Assembly: GCF_050410775.1 (NCBI RefSeq)
Contig: NZ_CP191229.1
Length of the DNA: 64,000 nt
DNA from: Erwinia sp050410775
Lineage (GTDB): Bacteria; Pseudomonadota; Gammaproteobacteria; Enterobacterales; Enterobacteriaceae
Direction: 5' to 3' (one strand)
The notes under the pieces were generated by a model. It worked only from the letters and a program-made list of their open reading frames with translations, searched no databases and was not told the DNA's origin. Shown piece by piece: positions 52,918-62,547 of the stretch (position 1 is the first letter of the stretch; each line of letters begins with the position of its first letter). Made by a program: the position numbers and the translations under genes.

Positions 52918-54051
52918 TTACCAGTTATGAAGCGTCTGAACGTTGCGCGTTGCATCGTAGAGGCCGCTGATGGTTGGCACCAGCTGCGAAATCACACGGT
53001 TCCAACGGGTCAGAGGCGTGGAGGTCACATAAACGATGTCATAAGGCTGTAACTGGAACTCAGACCCCATAACCATCGCCGAGGCATCTTTGGTGTTCAG
53101 CTGATAGATATTGGCGATCTTCTTGCGATTCTTGCCTGGGATCTGGCGAATCACAAAGACACCGGTTGCGTCCGCGGTATTCTGCTCCATCCCCTGTGAG
53201 CTGCCCAGCGCTTCGGCCAGCGTCATACCGCTGCGGTCCATTTTCAGGGTTGTCTGCTGTCTGACTTCGCCCATCACAAAGACTTTCAGATTGTCATTGC
53301 GCGGAATGTAGAGGATGTCACCCGGATAAAGCAGGTGGTTTTGCTGAAGGTCGCCATTTTGCATCAGCGCCTGCAGGGAGATACGCTGGTCCCTGCCGTT
53401 ATGGGTCAGTACCACATTACGCCAGTCTGCGTCCTGAGTAAGGCCACCGGCGGCGTTGACGGCGTCAAGGATAGTCAGCGGTACGTTGGTGATAGGCTGC
53501 TGACCTGAATTGGTCACTTCACCTGTCACATAAGCCTTCTGCGATTTAAAGGAGGCGACGCTCACGTCAACCTGCGGGCTCTCAATGTACTGCGCCAGAC
53601 GCCGGGCAATTTCGCCCCGCACTTCCTGTACGGAACGGCCAGCAACACGCACTTTACCGATATAGGGATAGAAAATGGTGCCGTCGGAGTGAACCCAGTT
53701 ACCTGTGTCACTCGCGCTGCGGTACTGACCGGCAGGCGTGGTCAGTTCAGGGTGATCCCAGACGATAACGGTCAGGACATCGCCTACACCGATGCGATAA
53801 TCGTAGCTCCGCAGCTCATTTTGCAGCCCTGGATTCTGGCGCGCCACGATCGGTTCCGGACGCATCTGCTCGACCAGGCCTGGCGTCATTGGGAAGACGT
53901 TGACGTACTGATCGATATCAAAATTGCTGTCTTGCTGCTTAATTACATCTTTTCCGCTGGTGGAGAGTTTTGAGCCCGGCGTAACGGTACATCCGGACAG
54001 AATGGCTGCCGATACCAACAGAGGTATCAATTTGGTTTTGATTTTAATCAT
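52918..54051 (-). CDS. amsH: Outer-membrane polysaccharide export lipoprotein AmsH/Wza
   Basis: A 377-residue lipoprotein: signal MIKIKTKLIPLLVSAAILSG with lipobox LSGC (Cys21). It has the polysaccharide export domain YRIGVGDVLTVIVWDHPELT, two SLBB regions (KAYVTGEVTNSGQQPIT and KVFVMGEVRQQTTLKMD), and a C-terminal amphipathic helix (TPLTRWNRVISQLVPTIS) that forms the pore in the octamer. It exports the exopolysaccharide through the outer membrane. Confidence 0.95.
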   Translation of the reverse strand: MIKIKTKLIPLLVSAAILSGCTVTPGSKLSTSGKDVIKQQDSNFDIDQYVNVFPMTPGLVEQMRPEPIVARQNPGLQNELRSYDYRIGVGDVLTVIVWDHPELTTPAGQYRSASDTGNWVHSDGTIFYPYIGKVRVAGRSVQEVRGEIARRLAQYIESPQVDVSVASFKSQKAYVTGEVTNSGQQPITNVPLTILDAVNAAGGLTQDADWRNVVLTHNGRDQRISLQALMQNGDLQQNHLLYPGDILYIPRNDNLKVFVMGEVRQQTTLKMDRSGMTLAEALGSSQGMEQNTADATGVFVIRQIPGKNRKKIANIYQLNTKDASAMVMGSEFQLQPYDIVYVTSTPLTRWNRVISQLVPTISGLYDATRNVQTLHNW

Positions 54052-54326
54052 CTATATCATCGCTATCAGTAATTTGAATGATAGTGGCGAGATCGCCGCT
54101 GTGTAGCGTCATGCAAAAGTATTCAGGTGAATCTGTTGTTCAGGCCCGGTTACTGTCGGTCATTTAATTTAACTCCCTATCCTTATATGGCTTGCCGGCG
54201 CTGTTAATCCGGCGCTCAACAGTAGGTTCAAAAATGTTTAGCTTGCAAACTAATGACAAACAGTCACCCGAAGCGGGTTCAGGCCGTGCAGATAATTAAC
54301 CCGCTTATTTCCGCTAAAACAGGCCG

Positions 54327-55760
54327 TTAATAAGCCCCGTCGCGTTTCAATACGACGCCAATGGTTTTAAACAGAATGGCAATATCGTTCCAGAGCGACC
54401 AGTTCTTTACGTACCATGAATCGAAATAAACGCGGGTTTCATAATCCACATCGTTACGACCGCTTACCTGCCACAAACCGGTCATGCCCGGTTTCGCCAT
54501 GAAATAGTAATCAACATCCCCGGCATAACGCTCCAGCTCATCTTCGATAACCGGACGCGGGCCCACCAGACTCATCTCTCCACGCACCACGTTCCAGAGC
54601 TGCGGAAGCTCATCAAGGCTGGTTTTGCGAATAAAGTGGCCAATGCGGGTAATACGCGGGTCGTTTTTCAATTTGAAGTCTTTGTCCCATTCCGCACGGG
54701 CAACGGGATCGGTGCGCAGGACCTCTTCCAGCACCTCTTTGGAATTGATCACCATTGAGCGGAACTTCAGGCATTTGAATTTGCGGCCATTCATACCCAC
54801 ACGTTCATGACCGTAGATAGGATTGCCGCCGTCGCGGGCCACCATAAAGATCAGTACCGCGAGGGCTGGCATCAGCATGGTGATAATGCCCAGCGCGCCC
54901 ACGATATCAAAGGCGCGCTTCAGAATGCGTGAGGTGCGCTTCGCCAGGTTGTTGCTAACCCGCAGAATCATCACTTCATGGCTGAAGATGTACGCCATAT
55001 CGGTACCATAAAGCGGGACGCCACGCAGAGAAGGGATGACCGAGACGGAGCGGCAGTTATGCTTCGCCAGATTTTTCAGCCAGAGATCGCGGTACTGACT
55101 CTGTTCATATTCAACCGCCACAATAAACTGCGTTTCGCTGTTAACCAGCTGCCACAGCTCACCCTCTTCGCGGAGCACCGGAACGCCAAAGAGCGCTGGC
55201 GCAGGCGTGGTGCCATCAACGTCATAGAAGGCCACGACGTCAAAGCCCATCACTTCCTCGCTCTGCAACGCCAGCCAGGCTTCTTCCGCATTTTTGCCGC
55301 TGCCGATGATGATCGACTGCTTTTTCCACAGCCCATAATGATTCAGCACGCGTTTAACAATGGCCCGTCCCAGCGGAATTAACGCCAGCGCCAGCAGCCA
55401 GGTAAATACCCAGACCCAGCGGGACATTTCCCATTTAGAGAGCGCGGTAATCGACAGATCGATAACCGAGAAAATCAGTACGCTTCTGAATACTTCTTTT
55501 AACTCAAACCAGAAAGGTTTGCGATAGGTATAGTGTCGCAGGCGAACCCAGAACCACCCTACACAGATAACAGACAGGACGATATGCGTAACAATTTTTA
55601 ATTGTAACGTTGAGGAGGAAATATCATTAAGCAGTTCCCCTGGGAGGGCACTAATGAACAGAATGGCAATAAATAAAGAGGCATTGAAACAAATTAGATC
55701 GGAGAGTGCCAATGACAGCTTTATTAATAGCCCTTTAAATGTGTATTCAATATCGCGCAT
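54327..55760 (-). CDS. amsG: Undecaprenyl-phosphate galactose phosphotransferase AmsG (priming enzyme)
   Basis: A 477-residue WbaP/WcaJ-type protein: four or five N-terminal membrane segments, a CoA-binding-like middle domain (IIGSGKNAEEAWLALQSEEV), one more membrane segment at about 285-305, and the C-terminal sugar-phosphate transferase domain (KFKCLKFRSMV, DELPQLWNVVRGEMSLVGPR, KPGMTGLWQVSGRND). It places galactose-1-phosphate on undecaprenyl phosphate to start each repeat unit. It is the first gene of the operon, behind a leader of more than 500 bases. Confidence 0.93.
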   Translation of the reverse strand: MRDIEYTFKGLLIKLSLALSDLICFNASLFIAILFISALPGELLNDISSSTLQLKIVTHIVLSVICVGWFWVRLRHYTYRKPFWFELKEVFRSVLIFSVIDLSITALSKWEMSRWVWVFTWLLALALIPLGRAIVKRVLNHYGLWKKQSIIIGSGKNAEEAWLALQSEEVMGFDVVAFYDVDGTTPAPALFGVPVLREEGELWQLVNSETQFIVAVEYEQSQYRDLWLKNLAKHNCRSVSVIPSLRGVPLYGTDMAYIFSHEVMILRVSNNLAKRTSRILKRAFDIVGALGIITMLMPALAVLIFMVARDGGNPIYGHERVGMNGRKFKCLKFRSMVINSKEVLEEVLRTDPVARAEWDKDFKLKNDPRITRIGHFIRKTSLDELPQLWNVVRGEMSLVGPRPVIEDELERYAGDVDYYFMAKPGMTGLWQVSGRNDVDYETRVYFDSWYVKNWSLWNDIAILFKTIGVVLKRDGAY

Positions 55761-55986
55761 AATTAACTCTTAATTTCTTCTTCGGAAGCCTGTGATTTAT
55801 TGATTTCCACTGCTGGAAATAATTGCGTGCTTTCAACTCACGTCATTTATTACACAGGAAACGTATTTGGGCGTTGTGTATATAAGGTCATCGTAACAGG
55901 TGCTGCCAGTTAGAGAATTGACATGTAAAATCAACAACAACGACGTTTTTCTTCGGGCTTTTCCACCGGGCTTTCGCGCCGTCAGA

Positions 55987-56024
55987 CACGCTACCGCCCC
56001 TGGCTTGTAGCTACCAATGCACTG
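55987..56024 (-). promoter_or_regulatory. JUMPstart/ops element of the exopolysaccharide operon
   Basis: The minus strand reads CAGTGCATTGGTAGCTACAA then GCCAGGGGCGGTAGCGTG, close to the full JUMPstart consensus. The ops core GGCGGTAGCGT is at 55988-55998, about 230 bases before amsG. RfaH recruitment here would let polymerase pass the terminator inside the operon. Confidence 0.93.
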
Positions 56025-56323
56025 TACCGGTCGACGCTTTGTTGGTTTTATCCTGTCCTCTCTGACCGGCAGGCTTGCGCGTTTGCCACCTTACACGCTG
56101 CTGTACGCATAAAATGCCAATCAGACGCCGTTACCGCGTTAATTTTTAGATTAACTCAGACATTTACTAACACGTTGCTATACTAGTTATAAATGGCCTG
56201 TTTACAAGAGTTCGTCCCCGTCCGTACTCCCTTTTAGGATTAAGACTACCTTCCGTTCCAGCCAGAACCTGGCATTTCATCTTCTCTCCATCCGTTAAAA
56301 TTCAGAATAATTCGATCTTAAAA

Positions 56324-56337
56324 TAAGAATAATCCTT
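56324..56337 (-). promoter_or_regulatory. RcsAB-box-like site upstream of amsG
   Basis: TAAGAATAATCCTT matches the RcsAB consensus TAAGAATATTCCTA at 12 of 14 positions. It lies about 560-575 bases before the amsG start, similar to the remote RcsA/RcsB site known upstream of Erwinia amsG. The Rcs phosphorelay would activate the exopolysaccharide operon here. Confidence 0.75.
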
Positions 56338-56569
56338 AACGACTTTTCATTGCCGGATAAGTATCCCCCAGTTCCGTTAATCTACCTATGCGAATATTCT
56401 TGAAAAAATCGCCAGATATTTCCGGAATTTTTAGGGTTATTAGCCCTGGAACAGCATGGCAATTCTGGCGATAATCTGTGCATTCCTGCGACAGCGGGAT
56501 TATTAGTTGAATTGCGCCTGCGCCCCCTTCATCATGAATGCTTCTGAAACGTGCTCTGGTAAGAATGCA

Positions 56570-58150
56570 ATGTTTGAGTGGATTGCCGACCCATCAATCT
56601 GGGCAGGTCTGGTCACCCTGGTCGTGTTAGAGCTGGTGCTGGGCATTGATAACCTGGTTTTTATTGCCATTCTGGCGGAGAAGCTACCTCCTGCTCAGCG
56701 TGACAGAGCGCGGATTACCGGGCTGCTCCTTGCGCTGGTCATGCGTTTGCTGCTGCTTGCCTCTATCTCGTGGCTCTCTTCGTTAACCGATCCTTTTATT
56801 ACCCTTAACGGACATCCGTTCAGCGCGCGCGACCTGATCATGCTGGTCGGCGGTATTTTTCTGCTGTTCAAAGCCACTGTGGAACTTAACGAACGGCTTG
56901 AAGGGAAAGATGAGGCGGATAATCTACAAAAGCGCGGCGCTAAATTCTGGCCGGTTGTCGCGCAAATAGTGGTCCTGGATGCGGTCTTTTCACTCGACTC
57001 GGTTATCACGGCTGTGGGAATGGTCGATCACCTCGCCGTGATGATGGCGGCGGTCATCATCGCTATCAGCCTGATGATGCTGGCCAGTAAGCCGCTGACC
57101 CGCTTCGTTAACGACCATCCGACGATCGTTATTCTCTGCCTGAGCTTTCTGCTGATGATTGGCTTCAGCCTGGTGGCTGACGGTTTTGGCTATCCGGTAC
57201 CCAAAGGCTACCTTTATGCCGCGATTGGTTTTTCTATCGTCATTGAAGGCCTTAACCAGCTCGCCCAGTTTAACCGCCGCCGTTTCCTGTCAGCCAACGC
57301 ATCGCTGCGTCAGCGGACGGCCGAAGCGGTTTTACGCTTAATGCGCGGCAGTCACGAACCGGTCGCGCTGGATGCGGATACTTCCCTGATGGTGGCAGAC
57401 AGCATTGAAAGTCAGCCGGTATTCAACAAGCAGGAGCGAATGATGATCGCCCGGGTGCTCGGCCTGGGGCAGCGGACGGTCAGCAGCATCATGACCTCGC
57501 GGCATGACGTGAAGCATCTGGATCTCAGTGAATCGCCAGACAAAATTATGGCTACCCTGGACAGCAATCACCATACGAGACTGGTCGTTACCGACAGCGG
57601 CGAGGGTCCGCTGGGGGTGGTACACGTCATTGACCTTCTCCATCAGTCCCTGCACAGCGACGATCTGGATATCCGCGCGCTTGTCCGCCAGCCGCTGGTG
57701 TTCCCGGAACAGCTGACCTTGCTGACCGCGCTTGAGCAGTTCCGGACGGCAAGAACGCACTTTGCTTTTGTGGTTGATGAATTTGGCTCGGTGGAAGGCG
57801 TGGTGACGCTGAGCGACGTGATGGAAACCATTGCGGGCAACCTGCCCCATGAAGGCGAGCGCCTCGATCCCCGTTATGATATTCAGCAGCTCCCTGAGGG
57901 AAGCTGGATCGCTAACGGTCATATGCCGCTGGAGGATCTGGTGATGTATGTGGAGCTGCCGCTGAGTGAAAAGCGTGAATATCATACGCTGGCAGGGCTA
58001 CTGATGGAGCATATGCAGCGCGTGCCGAAGGAAGGTGAAGAGATTCAGGTAGGGGATTATCTGTTCCGTATCCTGCAGATTGAAAGTCACCGGGTGCAGA
58101 AAGTACAGATTATGCCGCTGGAAAAAGGTGAACAGGATTATGAGGTATAG
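56570..58150 (+). CDS. yegH: TerC-family membrane protein with CBS and CorC-type domains (YegH)
   Basis: A 526-residue protein. An N-terminal TerC domain of about seven membrane segments (VTLVVLELVLGIDNLVFIAI, DAVFSLDSVITAVGMVDHL) is followed by two CBS domains (about 305-420) and a C-terminal CorC/HlyC-type transporter-associated domain (about 440-520). Metal or envelope ion handling is the family theme; the exact role is unknown. ATG 56570 gives the E. coli YegH start MFEWIADP; an earlier in-frame start at 56507 would add an unlikely tail. It flanks wza/amsG as in E. coli. Confidence 0.9.
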   Translation: MFEWIADPSIWAGLVTLVVLELVLGIDNLVFIAILAEKLPPAQRDRARITGLLLALVMRLLLLASISWLSSLTDPFITLNGHPFSARDLIMLVGGIFLLFKATVELNERLEGKDEADNLQKRGAKFWPVVAQIVVLDAVFSLDSVITAVGMVDHLAVMMAAVIIAISLMMLASKPLTRFVNDHPTIVILCLSFLLMIGFSLVADGFGYPVPKGYLYAAIGFSIVIEGLNQLAQFNRRRFLSANASLRQRTAEAVLRLMRGSHEPVALDADTSLMVADSIESQPVFNKQERMMIARVLGLGQRTVSSIMTSRHDVKHLDLSESPDKIMATLDSNHHTRLVVTDSGEGPLGVVHVIDLLHQSLHSDDLDIRALVRQPLVFPEQLTLLTALEQFRTARTHFAFVVDEFGSVEGVVTLSDVMETIAGNLPHEGERLDPRYDIQQLPEGSWIANGHMPLEDLVMYVELPLSEKREYHTLAGLLMEHMQRVPKEGEEIQVGDYLFRILQIESHRVQKVQIMPLEKGEQDYEV

Positions 58151-58186
58151 CGGGGATAACGCCGCCCGGAAGCGGCGTCACCGATG

Positions 58187-60028
58187 CTATAGCTTATTAA
58201 GCAGCTTTTGCGCCGGGCTTTTCGTCTCGCTGTTTTGCGTACGTTCAGCCCAGTTTTTAAGTCTCTTTTCCGCTTCATCCCGGAGCTGCTGACGCAGTAC
58301 CTGATCGACCTGAAGTGAATAATGCAGCCCCGCCCAGGGTCCATAAATTCTCAGGGGGACCGGCGTCTGCTGCAATCGCCTGACCAGTTCCCCTTCGCCC
58401 TGCCATCCTTTGATTACGGTAATACCAAAGTTAAAATCCGCCTGGCGGTTAACCAGATCGACACTGCCCTTCCCCTGGTAGTCAATCATGCTGGTGTTGC
58501 CCTTAAGCGTGGTAAATGCCAGGGTGCCGTTATCCAGCGTGGCGCTGCCTTCGATCTTCTGAAGCGCGCTGTTAACCGTCGCCTCATCCGGCCCATGCAC
58601 GCGATCGCTGCTGCGTTCTACCGCCCGCTGGATCATCTGCTGGAAGTTAAGCCCGGCCATTTCGGCATCGCTGAGGCTGACTTTCGCCCTGCCCTGCCAG
58701 TCGCGCTTGAAGGCCGCTACCGAAAGGCCCGTGCCGGTAAAGCTTCCCGTCAGTGACAGATCGCCACTGAGCGAGGCGGGCATATCGAAGGCTTTCAGCA
58801 GCGGCGCCACCGCAATATTGGTGAACGCGGGCCGCAGGCTGACAGCGGTGCTGTTGTGACGCACATCAATATTGCCGGGCAGTGAGAACTCCCCCTTACC
58901 GGCTTTGCCCTCCAGCGTATTCAGGGTCAGTACACCCTGTTCGCTGGCCGCTTTCAGCGCGACCTGCTGGAAATCCATCCCCCGCCAGCGCAGTTTGTCC
59001 GCCGAAAGCGCCATCTCGCCATCAATGGCATTCACTATTTCACTCACGCCCTCTTCTTCATGCGTGCGGGAGATTACCGGACCGGGAGCCGAGCGCTGAG
59101 GCGCTATACGCTCGGCATTCTCCTCGCCGCCGGAGACCAGCCCGAGCAGTGAATCCATATCCAGCACCGGTGAATGAAGATCGATCCTCAGCTGAGGGCG
59201 CTCCGCGATTTCTCCACTGACGCTGCCCGAAAGCTGGCTGTCATTGACGCTTATCGCGAGATCTTTCAGGGTAAAGGCTTGATTGCTCCCGGCCCAGTCC
59301 GCCTGCATTTTCGCCTGGCCCGCCACCCCTTGCGTCGGCAAACTTGCGCCGGTTAACTGATAATCAAGCTGCTGGATGACGGCCGAAAGGTGCTGCGGAT
59401 AACGGCTGACGTCCATATCCGCATTCATCGTGACCCGCAGTTCACGCTGATCGCGGTTAATGCGGCTGCTCAGCTCGACGTGCGCCTGCCGGTGCCGGTT
59501 CTGCGACATTTGCAGGTTCAGGTCGCGGACGTTCAGCTGCTCGCCGCTTGCCTGCTGCCAGACCAGCAGGCTGTCCACCACCCGCAGATCCGCAATATCA
59601 AACTTCCAGCCCTGCGTGCTGACCGGTGGTGCAGCGTCCCGTGGCCCGACCGGCGCGTCAGCTGGACGCTGTGCTTCGCTGTCGGGCGTCAGACGGATCA
59701 CCGCCCCTTTGAGCATCACCTGCTTCACCGCCAGCTGATGGGAGAGTAAGGGAAGAAGATTCACGTCGAGCCGCATATTATCGGCGCTGATGACCGGCTG
59801 CGCCGCACCGGGCGCGGTCAGGGTCATTTTACCGGACAAGATGCTGAGCTGAGGCCAGACGTGCCAGCGCAGATCGCCGGTCAGCGCAAGACGGTATCCG
59901 CTACGCTGCTCAACCTGTTGCGCCATGTAGTCGCGAAAATCGTTGGGATTCACCAGCAGAACCAGCGCGGACATTCCCGCCACGATCACCACCAGCAAAA
60001 TAGCCAGCGTGGTAATGAATCTTCTCAT
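58187..60028 (-). CDS. asmA: AsmA-family envelope biogenesis protein
   Basis: A 613-residue protein with an N-terminal membrane anchor (FITTLAILLVVIVAGMSALV) and a long periplasmic part of repeated short beta strands. It contains GYRLALTGDLRWHVWPQLSI, MQADWAGSNQAFTLKDLAIS and the AsmA C-terminal domain (FQQMIQRAVERSSDRVHG, STMLIDYQGKGSVDLVNRQ-like region). AsmA proteins are bridge-like lipid-transfer candidates affecting outer-membrane phospholipid and LPS balance. Length matches E. coli AsmA. It is convergent with yegH. Confidence 0.92.
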   Translation of the reverse strand: MRRFITTLAILLVVIVAGMSALVLLVNPNDFRDYMAQQVEQRSGYRLALTGDLRWHVWPQLSILSGKMTLTAPGAAQPVISADNMRLDVNLLPLLSHQLAVKQVMLKGAVIRLTPDSEAQRPADAPVGPRDAAPPVSTQGWKFDIADLRVVDSLLVWQQASGEQLNVRDLNLQMSQNRHRQAHVELSSRINRDQRELRVTMNADMDVSRYPQHLSAVIQQLDYQLTGASLPTQGVAGQAKMQADWAGSNQAFTLKDLAISVNDSQLSGSVSGEIAERPQLRIDLHSPVLDMDSLLGLVSGGEENAERIAPQRSAPGPVISRTHEEEGVSEIVNAIDGEMALSADKLRWRGMDFQQVALKAASEQGVLTLNTLEGKAGKGEFSLPGNIDVRHNSTAVSLRPAFTNIAVAPLLKAFDMPASLSGDLSLTGSFTGTGLSVAAFKRDWQGRAKVSLSDAEMAGLNFQQMIQRAVERSSDRVHGPDEATVNSALQKIEGSATLDNGTLAFTTLKGNTSMIDYQGKGSVDLVNRQADFNFGITVIKGWQGEGELVRRLQQTPVPLRIYGPWAGLHYSLQVDQVLRQQLRDEAEKRLKNWAERTQNSETKSPAQKLLNKL

Positions 60029-60145
60029 TCCTTCCCCTTACTGCTGTCGGCTTGCTGCATGAGCTGGCCTGCTTTCCCGTGATTCAACCCGTAACCGGGC
60101 AGAACAGGCGCAGCCGCCTGCAACAACAATCCGGCAGCGCACTTG

Positions 60146-60727
60146 TTAATCTTTATCTATCCGGCTGGCATCGGCGCCCTGCTGCCCTTTATATTTCGCA
60201 TCCTGACGGCGGTTATAAGGACGGGCTGCCGGACCGGAAAGCGGTTCGAAACTCAGCGCGCCAATCAGCATACCCGGGCGCAACGCCAGAGGCAGCTTAC
60301 CTGAATTGTAGAACTCAAGCACGATACGGCCTTGCCAGCCGGGGTCAATGCGGTGTGCGGTGACGTGAACCATCAGTCCCAGGCGCGCCAGCGAAGAACG
60401 TCCATCCAGCCAGCCGACCAGGTTATCCGGCAGGGTCACGGACTCAAAGGTCACCGCCAGCGCCAGTTCTCCGGGATGTAAAAAGAAGGCTTCCCCTTCC
60501 GGGAGCACAATTTCATCGCTCATGACGCGGTCAAGCGCCTCGCTGACTTCCGCTTTGGGACCGCTCAGATCGATAAAGGCGGCCGTGTGGCCACGGAAGG
60601 TGCGGAACTGGTTACCCAGACGGACATCAACCGTCGCCCCGTTAATCCGCTCTACCGGCGGGCGGGGAGAAATGTCGAGCTGGCCGTTGTCCAGCCAGGC
60701 TTCAATATCGCGATCGCATAATCTCAT
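60146..60727 (-). CDS. dcd: dCTP deaminase (Dcd)
   Basis: A 193-residue enzyme, exactly the E. coli length. It has MRLCDRDIEAWLDNGQL, VRLGNQFRTFRGHTAAFIDL, PGELALAVTFESVTLPDNL, the active-site motif GRSSLARLGLMVHVTAHRID, and the C-terminal KYKGQQGADASRIDKD that closes over the nucleotide. It makes dUTP from dCTP for thymidylate synthesis. It lies between asmA and udk as in E. coli. Confidence 0.96.
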   Translation of the reverse strand: MRLCDRDIEAWLDNGQLDISPRPPVERINGATVDVRLGNQFRTFRGHTAAFIDLSGPKAEVSEALDRVMSDEIVLPEGEAFFLHPGELALAVTFESVTLPDNLVGWLDGRSSLARLGLMVHVTAHRIDPGWQGRIVLEFYNSGKLPLALRPGMLIGALSFEPLSGPAARPYNRRQDAKYKGQQGADASRIDKD

Positions 60728-60847
60728 GGCGGGAACTCCACATGGGTCAAAAGTGCCGGAACTGTTTCAGGAAGCCAGAAATCCCTGCGCTTCCTGCATG
60801 TCGGGATAGCCTGTCAGGCAGAAAAGCCGGACAGGCTGCCGTCACGA

Positions 60848-61489
60848 CTATTCGAAGAATTGATTTATTTTCGCCTTCAGAATATCGATGGCGATGCGGT
60901 TTTTACCGCCGCGCGGCACGATAATGTCGGCATACTGCTTGGAAGGTTCAATAAACTGCAAAAACATTGGCCGGACGGTTTTCTGATACTGCGCCATCAC
61001 GGAATCCATAGAGCGGCCGCGCTCGTTGACGTCGCGCTTCATGCGGCGCATCAGGCAGATGTCCAGCGGCGTATCAACGAAAATGGAGAAGTTCATCTCC
61101 TGACGCAGACGCGCGTCGGTCAACAGCAGAATCCCCTCAAGGATAATCACTTTTTTCGGCTTAAGCTGGAGGGTCTGTTCGGTACGGGTATGTTCAACAT
61201 AGCTGTACACCGGCAGATCGATGGCCTTGCCCGTCTTCAGCATCTGTAAATGCTGGAGCAGCAGGCTGTGATCCATCGCGCTGGGGTGGTCGTAGTTGGT
61301 TTTAACCCGCTCATCCATCGTCAGATGGCTTTGGTCTTTGTAATACGCGTCCTCAGGGATCACACCTATATTTTCATCACCCACCCGCTCGCGCACTTCG
61401 CGATACAGGGTACTGGCGATAAGACTTTTTCCCGAGGCAGATGCGCCGGCGATACCTACGATGACGCACTGATGCGACTTGTCAGTCAT
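60848..61489 (-). CDS. udk: Uridine/cytidine kinase (Udk)
   Basis: A 213-residue P-loop kinase: VIVGIAGASASGKSLIASTL (Walker A), IPEDAYYKDQSHLTMDER, NYDHPSAMDHSLL, IILEGILLLTDARLRQEMNF, RMKRDVNERGRSMDSVMAQY. It phosphorylates uridine and cytidine in pyrimidine salvage. Length and sequence match E. coli Udk (213 residues). Confidence 0.96.
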   Translation of the reverse strand: MTDKSHQCVIVGIAGASASGKSLIASTLYREVRERVGDENIGVIPEDAYYKDQSHLTMDERVKTNYDHPSAMDHSLLLQHLQMLKTGKAIDLPVYSYVEHTRTEQTLQLKPKKVIILEGILLLTDARLRQEMNFSIFVDTPLDICLMRRMKRDVNERGRSMDSVMAQYQKTVRPMFLQFIEPSKQYADIIVPRGGKNRIAIDILKAKINQFFE

Positions 61490-61760
61490 AAATTAAAGAC
61501 CTGATTACTGGTTGTCAGAGACAATGGAGAGGAGATTTCGCGCGTAATTATAGGGATTTCGCGGGGTTGATGCCAGTGAAAAGCGCCGGAATGCTTTTCA
61601 GACTTTCCCGTTAGGCGCGGTTTGGGTTCACCGGTAAACTGGCATTATTGAGACCAGCTTCACATTTTGAGCCCGGGACCCGTCCTCCACGCTGCCAGGT
61701 AATCTCAGCATTAGCCTGACTTGCCGCGTGTCTGGCTCCTTAATACAGCAAAAAGGAAAC

Positions 61761-62393
61761 ATGGTGTACTGGCAAATTATTCATACTCTGACCTACTTTG
61801 GCGACAGCATGTTACTGATCCCGACCGCCGCGATCATGGCTATCCTGATCGCCTGGAAAAACAGCGACTCCCGGGCCGTCTGGTACTGGATCGTCGCCTT
61901 TTGTGCCGCCGGTGCCATCGTCAGCCTTTCAAAAATCGCCTTTCTGGGCTTTGGCATAGGCAGCGCCCGCTACAACTTTACCGGCTTTAGCGGCCACAGT
62001 GCGATGTCCGCCACCCTCTGGCCGGTCATGCTCTGGCTGCTCAGCGCCCGCCTGAGCGGTTTCTGGCGCGGCGTTGCCGTCGGCACCGGCTACCTCATCC
62101 CGCTGCTGGTCGGCGCATCAAGGCTGGTACTGCACTATCACTCCCACAGCGAAGTAATTACTGGCCTGCTGCTCGGCTTTACGCTCAGTACCGCTTTTCT
62201 GGTCAGTCAGCGTGGTTCGCAGCTGAAGACCTTTTCCCTCAGCCAGCTCTGCGTGGCGCTTTTACTGCCGCTGCTTCTGCTGAGCCATGGCCGTATTGCC
62301 ACCACGCAGCAGTTCCTGCAACGGCTTTCGGTCGAGATAGCCGGTATCGATCATCCCTGGACGCGCAGCGATCTGTTAAAGCTTCAGCAGTAG
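61761..62393 (+). CDS. PAP2-superfamily membrane phosphatase-like protein
   Basis: A 210-residue protein with about six membrane helices. ATG 61761 follows AAAAAGGAAAC. The PAP2 centre is visible: FTGFSGHSAMSATLWP (C2-type SGH) and SRLVLHYHSHSEVITG (C3-type SR-x5-H), but the usual final aspartate of C3 is glutamate and the C1 motif KX6RP is not clear. The family dephosphorylates lipid phosphates or pyrophosphates such as undecaprenyl-PP. Its place between udk and yegE is unusual relative to E. coli. The true substrate is unknown. Confidence 0.75.
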   Translation: MVYWQIIHTLTYFGDSMLLIPTAAIMAILIAWKNSDSRAVWYWIVAFCAAGAIVSLSKIAFLGFGIGSARYNFTGFSGHSAMSATLWPVMLWLLSARLSGFWRGVAVGTGYLIPLLVGASRLVLHYHSHSEVITGLLLGFTLSTAFLVSQRGSQLKTFSLSQLCVALLLPLLLLSHGRIATTQQFLQRLSVEIAGIDHPWTRSDLLKLQQ

Positions 62394-62547
62394 CGGTCCA
62401 CGTTTGTTGCAAAGGCACAGCGGGTCAATCGTCCGAACACAGGGGTGTTTTGAATTAGCGGCAGGCAGGAAGAAAACGTTATGTTAGCATAATCAAAGTA
62501 CCGATGAATGCGCTGACAGGACCGTCTGGCACTCTGCTGGATTTGAG

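Larger units (their letters stand above)
55761..56569. promoter_or_regulatory. Long leader and promoter region of the exopolysaccharide operon
   Basis: About 750 bases without genes between amsG and yegH. Reading towards amsG it holds an RcsAB-box-like site (56324-56337), a possible promoter on the minus strand (TTGTAA near 56209-56214, TAGTAT about 16 bases on near 56187-56192) and a JUMPstart/ops element (55987-56024). The yegH promoter must lie at the right end. Confidence 0.6.
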
